DNA of 64,000 nucleotides, taken from assembly GCA_965211995.1 (NCBI GenBank), contig OZ243040.1:1426001-1490000 (forward strand). The letters are read 5' to 3'. Within the stretch, counting starts at the first letter, position 1. Each line of letters begins with the position of its first letter. The DNA is from CAYFZO01 sp965211995 (GTDB lineage: Bacteria; Pseudomonadota; Gammaproteobacteria; Poriferisulfidales; Oxydemutatoraceae). The notes under the pieces are model-generated. The model worked only from the letters and a program-made list of their open reading frames with translations. It did no database searches and was not told where the DNA came from. Shown piece by piece: positions 1 to 12,500 of this stretch. A program made the position numbers and the translations under genes.

Positions 1-560
1 AAACTGTCCGACCGCGGCGTCTCGCTGCCGTCGTGGGTATAACTGAATGTCCCGTCCGAATTCAGACTAAATGGCACGGCGTGGTCCGGCCCACTCACCA
101 ACTCGGCGATTAAATCGCTCCGATCCGTATCCACATCCGTGTCGTTGTCCAGCACGCTCGTCTCACCGCTATCCAGCGCCGTCGCCGTGCCGCCCTCGTC
201 CACCGTGATCGCGTCATCCACCGCCACCGGCGCGTCGTTTATTGGTCTGATCTCAATAGTCACCGTCGCCACGTTGGTGCTGTCCAACTCGCCGTCGTTC
301 ACCCGGTAGGTGAAACTGTCCGACGTCGTCTCGCTGCCGTCGTGCTGATAACTGAATGTCCCGTCCAAAGCCAGCGTAAACGCCCCCCCCTCGTGGCGGG
401 CCGGCCCATTCTCCAGTCTGGCGGTTAAACCGCTCCGATCCGTATCCGCATCCGTGTCGTTGGCCAGCACGCTCGTCTCACCGCCCTCCAGCACCGTCGC
501 CGTGCCGTCCTCGTCCACCGTGATCGTGTCATCCACCGCCACCGGCGGGTCGTTCACCCC
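1..560 (-). other. Cadherin-like tandem units at the visible C-terminal side of the giant protein
   Basis: Here the modules change from VCBS/PKD alternation to shorter cadherin-like repeats. The pattern is DEGGTATALDSGETSVLDND, then DGTFSYTHDGSET, then DSFTYRVNDGE and a boundary of INDAPVAVDD type. At least one and a half units are visible before the window edge. Such repeats often run on for many copies, so the full protein may be much longer than the visible part. Confidence 0.75.
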
Positions 561-3500
561 GATCACCGTCACCGTCACCGTCCCCGTCGTGTTCGCCGCC
601 GCCTGCACCACGAACTCCTCATCCGGAGCATCATTCGTATTCAGCGCGTCCGTTCTCGTACTTGCGTCGTCCAGTTCATACGTCCATACATCACCCGTGA
701 TCGAAAGCGTCCCATACGTCCCGATGCCGTTCTCCCCTGCCGCCAGACCAAACGACACAGCCGACGCCTCCACGTTCACCGCCCGCAACACCCCCGTCGC
801 CGTCGCCGACTCCGACTCCGCGACATCCCCCGACGCCTCCATCACAGTCCCGCTCAATATCCCCCCGACCACCGCCACCGAGTCCGGCCCCGACGCGATC
901 ACCTCCACATTCACCTCGTCTCTCCCGACCCCATCCCGTGCGTCGGTCACCGCCAACTCGAACGTCAACGTCACGTCCCCGCTCAACCCCGTCGGCGCCG
1001 TGAACGTCGCATCCTCGCTATCATCATCAGTCAACACCACGTTGTTGCCCGTGACGTCCGTCTGCCCCCAACTGAAAGTTGTCAACTCGTCGCCATCCGG
1101 ATCCGTCGCGCTGCCGCTCAGCGTCACACTATCCCCCTCGCCCACGATCTGATCCTCGCCCGCGTTCACCACCGGCACGTTGTTAGTGTCCGCCTCCACC
1201 GTCACCGCCACCGCCGTCGAATCCGACAGCCCGTCCAACCCCTGCTCGGTCACCGTCAACATGAATGTCAACACCTCGTCATCAACCAGCCCCGACGGCG
1301 CCGTGAACGTCAGCTGCTGCACGTTGGTGACGACATCAGACAAAACCTCGCCCGGGCCGACCGTCTGAACCCACTCGAACGTCAACGTATCGCCCTCCGG
1401 ATCGCTCGAACCGCTCCCGTCCAGTGTCACCACAGCCCTCGCGGCCGCGGTCGTCGGGCTCGCCACCGCCACCGCCGTTGGCGTGTCGTTCACCCCCTCC
1501 ACCGTGATCTCCACCACCGCCGTCACCTCGCTGTCCGCCGCCGCCGTCACCGTGACCGTGAACGTGTCCGCCCCTTCCTGATCCGCGCGCAGCGCGTCGG
1601 TGTCCTCATCGGCGTTGTCCAGCGTGTAAGTCCACCGGCCACCCGCCTCAATGCTGAATGCCCCATACCGACCGTCAACATTGAGCAGCGGCTCAAAGCC
1701 GTCGATGACCGGCTGCCCGCCGGCCGTCAGCGTCAGAGCCCCCGTCGTCTCGACCGTCGTCTCATCCGTCGTCTCGGTCACCGTCCCGCGCAATTCGCCG
1801 CTGATCACTGCCGCCGCCGCCGCCACCGTCACCGCCACCTCCGTGCTCGCGGTGGCGCCCTGTCTGTCCGTCACCGTCAATGTCAACACCACCTCCCCCT
1901 CAACATCCGGCGCCGTCCACGTCGTCTCCGCAACAATCCCCCCATCGCCGAACCCGCTCGCATCGCCGCCCGCGCTCCACGCATAGTCCAACGCCGCCGT
2001 CTCGCCGTCATCCACGTCGCTGCCGCTGCCGACCACCGCCACCATCGCGCCGCCCTCCACGCTCAGGCCCGCCGTCGGTGAGGTAATGACCACCGTCGGC
2101 GTGTCGTTCGCCCCTATCACCGTGATCGCCACCGCCGCCGTGACATTGACGGCAACGTTGACCGACTCCGCCGCCACCTCGAAAGTCTCCATCGCTGAAC
2201 TCCCCTCAGCCAGCGTCTGCGCCGCGGCGCTCAACGTGTAAGTCCAGCCGCCGCCCGCAACAAGACTGAAAGTCCCGTAAGAAATGTCCCCGACGGCCTT
2301 AACCTCCGTCCGCGCCGTGAACGTGCCGGGCTCACCGCCAATCGTCAACTGACCCGTCGCCTCCCCATCGTCCTCGCCCACCTCCGCCGACAACGTCCCG
2401 TCAATCTCCGACGCTCCCACCGCGATGGTGAAACTCAACGTCGAGGCATCGCCGGCCCCAAGGTTGGCGTCGGCGTCCGCCGCCGTGTAAATGTAGGTGA
2501 CCTCCGCCTGCCTCGAACCCACCGCCGGCGTGCCGCTCAACGTCGGCCCGTTCGGGTCGTCGTCAAACACCACCCCCGTCGGCAAATCCTCGCCGCCAAT
2601 CCCCGTGAGACTGTAACTCAACTCGTCGCCGTTGCCGCCCATCGCCTGCGGCAACACCACCGCGGGGTCAATCGCGATGTTCTCCGTGTAAACCTGAGCA
2701 CCGATCGACTCACTGCCGAAATCCGGTACCAGGTTCGGCACGACGCGAATCGTCACCCGGTCCGTGCTGCTCAACTCATCCTCGCCTCCCAATCCGCCGT
2801 CATCCGTCACTCTGACCTGAAACTCCAAATTCACGGAACCGCTCTCATCGGGGGCGGTGAAAGTGGGCCGTGCGGTATCCCCCCCTGTCAGTGCCACATC
2901 CGAACCGCTTATCCGCTCCCACGCATAACTCAATTCGTCTCCGGTGTCCGGATCCGATGACCCCCCGGCGTCCAACTCCACCGTCCCGCCTCCCGCCACG
3001 CCGGTCTGATCCGTGCCGGCGCGCGCCGTCGGCGCGTCGTTCACGCCGACGATGGTGATCGCCACCTCGGCCTCGGCGACATCCCCTGCGTCAGAGTTGC
3101 CCCGCACCGTGAACGTCTCCCTCAACGTCGCCCCGACCGGCAACGCAGTCACCGCTGTCGCATTGGTCGCCCCCTTGGTGAACAGGGTATAAGCCCAAGC
3201 GCCGCTGGTACGCTCCACCAACCTGTTCCCGTAAAGGCCGCCGGCAACCCCCAACACCGTGTAAGCCGTCCCGTCCACCTCGTCGCCTTCCTCCCCCTCC
3301 CGCAGACTCAAGGTCCCCGTTGCCTGCCTCTCTTCCTCCGTCGTCCCGTCGGTCACCGTCCCGCTCCTCGCGCCGAACAGGCCGACAACGCCCACCTCGT
3401 CGGTGACGCCCCTGATGGCGATCTCAAACTCATACAACACGAAGGCCGTGCTGCTCTCCTCCGACACCGCCTCCGCCTCGCAGAAACTCCCCCTTAAAGT

Positions 3501-6500
3501 CTCGCCGTCATTCAACTCATCCACCGCGGGATCATCGTTGTTCAGCGTGTATATCCAATTCCCTGCAGCGTCAATGGTGAAACCACCGAAGGCACACTCA
3601 CTGGTCATCGGTTGCCAGAACTCATTAACGGTCGGATTGCCCTCGGCATCCACCAGATTGACGTCGCCTCTGGTGCTCGCTTCATCCTCCGTGATCACCA
3701 CCGTGACCAGACCGGCCACATCAAGGTCGAAAGTCCGGGAGGCCTGACCGCCGCTGCCGTCCTCCACCGTATAGGTGTATGGGCTCGCGGCCAGCACCCC
3801 CAACGGGGTGCCGCTCAATGTCGGCGGCTCCACGCTGTTGTCAAACGTCAACCCGGACGGCAACTCCTCCGGAGCGAGACTGTAGGTATAGTCCCCGTCG
3901 CCGAACTGCGCCGCCGGCAACGTAATCTCCCTAAATACGCCCTGAGAAAAAAATGCCCTTATCTCCCCTACAATTAAGGACAGCGGCGGCACCTGCACCT
4001 GCACCGACACCGTTGCGGTCGCGGCAGCACCCAGCAAATCCTCCACCCTCAAACTCAACGTGACGCTCGTCGCCTGAAAAACCTCCGGCGCATCCCAAAC
4101 CGTCTCCGCCTCATCGGCCTGAGCGAAATCGCCCGCGGGTTCACCACCGTCCTCGAACACCGCGCTCCACGCATAACTCAATTCATCATCGGGACCGTCC
4201 ACGTCGCTGCCGCGCCCTGCCACATCCGCCCCTTCGAGCGACACCACGCTCTGCGGCGCAGTGATCGTCACCGTCGGCGCGTCGTTCGCCCCGAACACCG
4301 TGATCACCACCTCCGCCGTCGCCCCCGCCGCCGTCGCCTCGAACGTGTCCGTCCCGCTGCTGCCCTGCGCCAGTGCGTTGGTCTCATCGGCGCCGTTGTC
4401 CAGCGTGTAAGTCCACAGACCGTCCGCATTAATGCTGAACGTCCCATACGTGCCGGGACTCTCACCCTGCACATCAAAGTCAACGTCCGGACTGACCGTC
4501 AACTGCCCCGTCGCCATATTCCGGCCCACATCGTCCTCGACCACCGTCCCCGTCAACGTGCCGCTGATCTCCGCCGCCGTCACCGGCGTGACCTCCACCG
4601 ACACCGTCGCCGTGTCCGTTGCGTTCGATGCGTCGGTCACCCTCAACATGAACGTCAACGTCACGGTCTCGCTCAACCCCGTCGGTGCCGTGAACCCGGG
4701 CTGCGCGGTGTCGTCGTTCCTCAAATCCACGCTCCTCAACCCCGCCGCATTGATTTGCACCCACTGATAACTCAACCCCATCCCCCGTGCGTCATCCTCC
4801 GGATCAGACGAACCGCTCCCGTCCAGCGTCACCTCCTCGCCCTCGCCCACCATCTGATTCGCGCCCGCCATCGCCGTCGGCACGTCGTTCACGCCGGTCA
4901 CCGTGATCGCCACCTCCGCCATTGCTCTGCCGCCCGACTCCGCCGTGAACCGATCCACCACGCCGCTCAGGCTTCTGTCCGCCAACATCGCGCCCAACGC
5001 CTGCGTGAACAGGCTCACGTTGTTCAGCGTGTAGGTCCATCCGCCGTTCGTATCAAGATTGAACGTCCCGTAGTCGCTCACCGTGTTCTGTGCCGTGAAT
5101 TCGTTCGCCATCTCGATCACGCTCAGCGTCCCCCCCGCCGTCTGCTGCGCCGGGTCGTCCTCCACCACATTCCCGCTGAAATCACCCGTGATCCGATCCC
5201 GGATCGTCACAACGGCCGTGGCCGTGGCTGAAGCGCTTCTGCGGTCATCGCTGACTACGGCCGTCGCGGTGAAAATCACCGTTTCGTCGCCCTCGGCGAG
5301 GGCGTCAACCACCGGGGTCAGCGTGACCGTTGTGCTGATGGCCCGAACTCTTCGCTCGAGGTCGTCGATTGTGAAGTCCCCCAGCGGCTGCCCGCCCGGT
5401 CGCATTGCGCTGAAATCGCCGGGCTGCTCCGCCGTGCCACCCGTTATGGACAAACTGATGACGACCGCTCTTGCCAGTGGGGGGCGGGCGGGCGCCAGTT
5501 GCACCGTCGCCACAACAGGCGTGGGGCCGTCGTTCTCAAACACGCCCGAGGGGTCCAGCTCCAATGCAATGACCGGCACGTCGTTGTCGTTAATCCTAAT
5601 GATCCATTGTTGATCGCCGGCGTTCAGCAAGGGGCTGAGGACTACTCCATTCCTGGTAGTCCTGGCCTCGACTATGAAGAGAAAATCTTCGTCAAACTCG
5701 ACGACGCTGTCATCCACGATCTGCAGGCCGAACGTGTCCGTTACGCTCGTTTCCCCCGCCGGGATATTAACGTTGCTCGAATGGAGGATATAGTCGTCAG
5801 GCTGAAGCGCCGGGGCGCTCAGTCCAAACCCATCGGCCGTGTTTATGTCCACGGAGACGGCATCGGGTCTGGTCGTGCCCGATGGCAGCAACTCCACCGT
5901 CACCGTCACTTCAAAACTGCCAATACCCTCGTCGAAGTCGAACCTTGACCCCGCAGGAAGGGGCTGACCGGCCGCCGTCACCGTCACGCGGGCACCGGCA
6001 AACACGGTGACGGCCACCGTATCCGTGGCGCTCAAACCCGTGCCCCGCCCGTCGGTCACCGTCAGTGTGAATTCCAACACCGCCGTCTCGTCATCGTTCA
6101 ACTCCGGCGCCGTGAACGTCGGCCGCGCCGTCCCGGAGTTTCTCAAGTTCACCGGGCGGACACCGCCGTCTGTCTGCTCCCACTGATACCTCAAATCCCC
6201 GGCATCGTCGTCCACATCCGTCGCACTCCCGGCCAGCGTCACGGTCATGCCCTCGTCCACCACCTGATTCGTGCCCGCCTCCGCCACCGGCGCGTCGTTC
6301 GTGCCGGTCACCGTGATCGTCACCGTCGCCGTGAGTTCCCCGCCGCCGTCCAACAATGCCGCCCTCACCGTGAACGTCTCCATCTCCACGTCGTCCCTGC
6401 CCAGATTGTTGACCAACGTTGAATCGCCCAGCGTGTACCGCCAGAGCCCGTTTATTGCGTTCAACTCGAACGTCCCGTAGGTGCCCGTAGCGGTCTGCGC

Positions 6501-9500
6501 GATGAAAGCGGCGTCCTCGCCCGTGGTGACCACCTCCAAAAAGCCCTCGTCGGTGAGTTGCAACTCCTCGGTCACCGTCCCGCTTAAATCGCCGATGATC
6601 CCCGCCCGCACCAACTCCACCGACAGCCGCGCTTCGCCGACGGCGTTGTGCTCGTCAGTCACGCCCAGAATCAACGCCACCTCACCCTCCGCGTCGCCCG
6701 CATCCCAATCCGTGTTCGCCGCGTCGGACGGGGTGAAAGTCCCCTGAGCCTCAGGCTCGGTGCGCCATGCGTAGGACAAACCCGCCCCGGTGTCCGGGTC
6801 GGCGCCCGTGCCGGCCAGGGTCACCACCGCGCCCACCGCCAGCCTGTCGCCCGCCACCACCGGTGCCCCGCCCACCTGCGCGGTGAACGCCGCCGTCGGC
6901 GTATCGTTCGCGCCGAACACCGCGATCACCACCTCCGCCGGCACCGCCCCCGCCGTCGTCACCCCGAACGTGTCCGTCACTCTGCTGTCCTGCGCCAGTG
7001 CGTCGGTCTCATCGTCGTCGTTGTCCAGTGTGTAAGTCCAGTTGCCATCCGTCTCCAGCGTCAACGTCCCGTAAACGCCGTTGCCGTCCGTGCTCAACGT
7101 GAACTGCGGATTGCTCAACTCGGCCACCGTCAACTGCCCCGTCGCCGTCTGAACCGTGTCGTCCTCGGTCACCTCCCCGGTCAGACCGCTGATCACCGGC
7201 GACGCCGACACCATCACCGTCACCGCCGCGCTCGCATCGCCCCCGCTCTCGTCGCTCACCGCCAGCGTCAGGGTCACCTGCGTCTGCGTCAACACGAACG
7301 GCGCCGTCCATTGCGTCACCGCAACCCTCGCATCGGTGAACTCGCCCGCGGCTGAATCGTCGCTCCACGTGTAGGTCAACGCCGCCGTCTCGCCGGTGTC
7401 CACGTCGGCGCCGGTGCCGGCCACGTCCACCGTCGCGCCGCCCGCCACGCTCATGCCCGCCGTCGGTGCGGTAATGGTCACCGTCGGCGCATCGTTCACC
7501 CCGGTCACCTCAATCGTCACCGCCGACGTGGTGGCAAGGTCGCCCGCCTGCGCCCTGATCGGGAACACGTCCGTTGCGACGACGCCCTCCGCCAGCGCCT
7601 GAGTCGCGCCCAAATTGTTGTTAAATGAATACTCCCAGTTTGCGGTGGCGCCCCCATCCGTCAATTGAAATGTTCCGAAATCCCCAACAGTGGACGACGT
7701 GGTCGTGAAAGTCGGCTCGCCGACGCTCGTCGGGGTGGTTGCCAAAGCCCCGATCGCGCTGGTCTCTCCCCCGTCCTCGGTAAACGCCGCGTCCAGATCG
7801 CCGGTGATCCTCAAAACCGTCACCGTCACCCGCACCTCGTCACTGGCGGAGTCCCCCGCCCCATCGGTGACCGCAAGCCTGAACTCCAGAACGACGTCCG
7901 CTTCCACGGGCGGCGCCTCAAACAGTTCCACCGCGTTGTTGGTCACGCCGGACAAAACCCGCGGCTCGGAGGGGGACTCCTGCGTCCACTCATAAGTCAA
8001 CTCGACCCCCTCCTGTGCATCGTCCTCCGGATCCGACGAACCGCTCCCGTCCAGCGTCACCGTCACACCCTGACCCGCCACCTGATCCCCGCCCGCGTCC
8101 GCCACCGGCAAGTCGTTCACGCCCGCCACCGTGATCTCCACCACCGCCGTCACCCCGCTGTCCGCCGCCGCCGTCACCGTGAACGTCTCCGCCGCCTCCT
8201 GACCCGCGCGCAGCGCGTCGGTCTCATCCCGGCTGTTGTCCAGCGTGTAAGTCCACCCGCCGCTCCCTACAAGACTGAACGTCCCGTACCGGCCATCAAC
8301 GCCGTCCAGCGGCTCAAACACGCCGTCCGTCAGCGTCAGATCCCCCGTCTCCTCGACCGTCGTATCATCCCTCGTCTCGGTCACCGTCCCGCGCAACTCG
8401 CCGCCGATCACCGCCACCGCCGCCACCGTCACCGCCACCGCCGTGCTCGCGCCGGCGTCCTGACTGTCTGTCACCATCAGCCTCAACACGACGGTCGTCT
8501 CCGCCGCCGCCCGCGGTGCCGTCCACGTCGGCGCCGCCACCGCCGCATTGTCGAACCCGCCCGCGGCTGCACCGCTCCCCCCGTCCACCGCGCTCCACGC
8601 GTAGGTCAACGTGTCCCCGGCGTCCACGTCGCTGCTGCCGCTGCCGTCCAATGCCACCGCCGCGCCGCCCGCCACCGGGCCGCCCGCTTCCACGCGTATC
8701 CCGTTCGCCTGCGCGGTGAACGTCGCCACCGGCGTGTCGTTCGCGCCGATCACCGTGATCGCCACCGCCGCCGTAATGCCGGCGTCCGCCGCCGCCGCTA
8801 CCGTGAACGCCTCCTCGTTCGCCCTCTCACCCTGACCCAGGGCGTCGGTCGCGGTGCGCGCGTTGTCCAGCGTGTACTCCCACCCGCCGTCCGCAGCAAG
8901 ACTGAACGTCCCGTAGGCGCCGAGCACGTCGTCCCGCGCCGCGAAAGTGTCATCGCCGCCCGGCGCGTTTGAAATACTCAACCGCCCCGTCGCCGCCGTC
9001 CGGGTCGCATTCTCGACCACCGTCCCGGTCAGTGCTGAAGCAGGGCCAATCACCGCGCCCGCCCGCACCGTCACCGTCGCCGTCGCCGTGTCGGTTGCCC
9101 CCTGCAGGTCGGTGACGGTCAAAGTGAACACCAGCAAGCCGCCGCTCAAATCGTCCGGCGCCGTGAACGTCGGCTGCTCGGCGTTGTTATCAGACAAAAC
9201 CACGCCCGCGCCGTCCGTCTGCATCCACTCGAACCTCAGCTCCTCGCGCTCCGGATCAAATGAATTGCTCCCGTCCAGTGTCACCGTCTGCCTCGCGTTC
9301 GCGAACTGCGGGTTTGCCGATGCCGACGCCACCGGCGCGTCGTTCGCGCCGGTGATCGTGATCCTCACCACCGCCGTGACCGCATTGTCCGCCGCCGCCA
9401 TCACCGTGAATGTGTCCGCCGCCGCCTGACCCGCGCGCAGCGCGTCGGTGGCCGCGTCGTCGTTGTCCAGCGTGTACTCCCACTCGCCGTCCATCTCAAT

Positions 9501-12500
9501 TCCGAACGTCCCGTAGGTGCCGCGCACATCACCCCGCACCACGAAATCGGTGGAGGCGCCGTCCGGCAGATTGATGATCATCAACCCCCCCGTCGCCATC
9601 CTTTGTTCCACGTCGTCCTCGACCACCGTCCCCGTCAGTGCTGTGGCAGGGGTAATCGCCGGACCCGCCCGCACCGTCACCGTCACCTCCGTGCTCGCGG
9701 TGACCCGGCTGTTGTCGCTCACCTCCAGCCTCAATGTGACACTCCCCTCTCCTTCCACCTGCGTCGGCGCCGTCCACGTCGTCTCCGCATCCTCCGCATC
9801 GCCGAACCCGCCCGCATCGCCGCCCGTGCGCGCCGCGCTCCACGCGTAGGTCAACGTGTCCCCGGCGTCCACATCGGCGCCGATGCCGGCCGCACCCACC
9901 GTCGCGCCGAACGCCACGCTCATGCCCGCCGTCGGTTCGGCAATGACCACCGTCGGCGCGTCGTTCGCCCCCGTCACCGTGATCACCACCTCGCCCGGCG
10001 TGCCGTCTGTCGTCCTCACCATGAACACATCCCTCCGTGTGGAGCCCGCCCCCAACTCGTTCGTCGCCGCCCGCCCGTTGTCCAACTCATACATCCACAC
10101 TCCCAACGCCGTGATCTCGAACGTCCCATACACCCCCTCCACCGGCATCCCCGCACCGACCGTGATCCTCCCCGCACTCACCAACAGGATATCGTTCGCG
10201 TCGTCCACGTCGTTCACCGTCACCGTCCCTATCGCCTGCCCCGCGCCGTCCTCGGTCACCTCCCCGGTGAGACTGCCGTTGAACTCCGCCGGGTCGTTCG
10301 CGCCGATCACCGTGATCGTCACATCCGCCTCAAAGCCGTCCTCCGTCCTCACCGTGAACGTCTCCGTTGGGTTATCGCCGGTGTTCAGTTCATTGGTGTC
10401 ATCGTCGTTGTTCTCCAGCGTGTAAGTCCAATCCCCGTCGGCTTCAAGACTGAACATCCCGTACCTGCCGATGATTTCAGTCCGCGGAACAAAGTCAGCG
10501 TCCGTGTTGACCGTCACCATCCCCATCACCATCGTGCTTGCATCGTCCTCGGTCACCATCCCCATCAGCATGCCGCTGATCACCGCCGGCGTGACCTCCA
10601 CCGACACCTCCGCCGTGTCCGTTGCGTCCGATGCGTCGGTCACCGTCAACCTGAACGTCAGCGTCACGGTCTCGCTCAACCCCGTCGGCGCCGTGAACGT
10701 CAGCGAGGACTGCTCGTCAATCCCGATCAAATTCACCCTATGGGTCAAAACCCCCGTCTGCACCCACAGATAATTCAACCCGATCCCCCGTGCGCGATCC
10801 TCCGGATCAGACGAACGGCTCCCGTCCAGCGTCACCATCCCGCCCTCGAACACGGGGGGCGTGTTCACCAACTCCGCCATCGCCGTCGGCGCATCGTCCA
10901 CGCCGGTCACCGTGATCACCACTGTCGCCGACACATCAAAGCGACCGCCGTCGCCGAACTGCGCCGACACCCCGAATTCATCGTTCACTTCATCGCCTGC
11001 GCCCAACCCCTGCACCGCATCACTCCCGTTGTCCAGCACGTATCTCCATTCCGCTGCATTGCCGGATGTCCCGGGAGCGAACGTCCCATATTGACCGTCC
11101 TGCCTCTCCACCGTGAATTGCGCATCCCTAATATCTTCACCGCTCTCATCCGCAAGACTCAGAAAGCCTCCTACCTCCAGAACATCGTCCTCCGTGACAA
11201 ACCCCGTTGTACCAAAGAACATGACCGTCGGGGCCTGCGCCTCCATCACCGCGATGGTGTACCTCACGGTCGCCACGTCGTCGTCAAAATCCCTCACCCT
11301 GTGTATGTAGTTGGTCTCAACCTGCACCGACCTCGCAGTGCCTCCCAAAACCGGGGAAAAATCGAAAGCGCCGCTGCCGCCGTCAAACTCCAATCCGTCC
11401 GGCAGACCGCCTCCCCCCTCCGCCTCGAACGAGTAAGTCAAACTCGAGTTGCCGCTGATCGCCGTCTCCAGGTTTTGGGTGACTGTATCGCCCACCGTGT
11501 AAATCAAATTGCGGTTCGCAACAAGACTGAAAGCCGCCTCGGCGTCCACCAGCACCCTCGCCTCCGTGGTCGCACTGGCAACCCCGTCACTCACCGTCAG
11601 CATCAAGGTCACCCCCGCTCCCCTCACCCGCGTCGGCGCCGTCCACTGCGTATTCGCCTCGCGGGATCGGGTGAAAACATTCGCGCCCAGATCGTCCGGG
11701 GTCACGCTCCACTCGTAGGTCAACTCAGCGCCGGCGTCCACGTCGTCGCCGCTGCCGACCAGGTCCACCGCCGCACCCCCCGTCACCGTGCTGTCCGCCG
11801 CCACGGTTATCCCATTCACCTGCACGATGAACGCCGCCGTCGGCGCGTCGTTCGCGCCTATCACCGTGATCGCCACCGCCGCCGTCACCTCGACGGCGTT
11901 GACCGCCACCGCCGCCACCGCGAAAGTCTCCATCGCTGAACTCCCCTCAGCCAGCGTCTGCGCCGCGGCGCTCAACGTGTAAGTCCACACGCCGCCCGCA
12001 ACAAGACTGAAAGTCCCGTAAGAAATGTCCCCGACGGCCTCAACCCTCGTCCGCGCCGTGAACGTGCCGAGCTCACCGCCAATCGTCAACTGACCCGTCG
12101 CCTCCCCATCGTCCTCGCCCACCTCCGCCGACAACGTCCCGTCAATCTCCGACGCTCCCACCGCGATGGTGAAACTCAACGTCGAGGCATCGCCGGCCCC
12201 AAGGTTGGCGTCGGCGTCCGCCGCCGTGTAAATGTAGGTGACCTCCGCCTGCCTCGAACCCACCGCCGGCGTGCCGCTCAACGTCGGCCCGTTCGGGTCG
12301 TCGTCAAACACCACCCCCGCCGGCAAGTCCCCGCCGCCCTCCTGAATCAACGTATAACTCAACTCGTCGCCGTTGCCGCCCGTCGCCTGCGGCAACACCA
12401 CCGCGGGGTCAATCGCGATGTTCTCCGTGTAAACCTGCGCGGAAACCTCTTCATCGCCGAACGTCGGCACCGTGTCCGCCTCCACCGCGATGGTGAACCT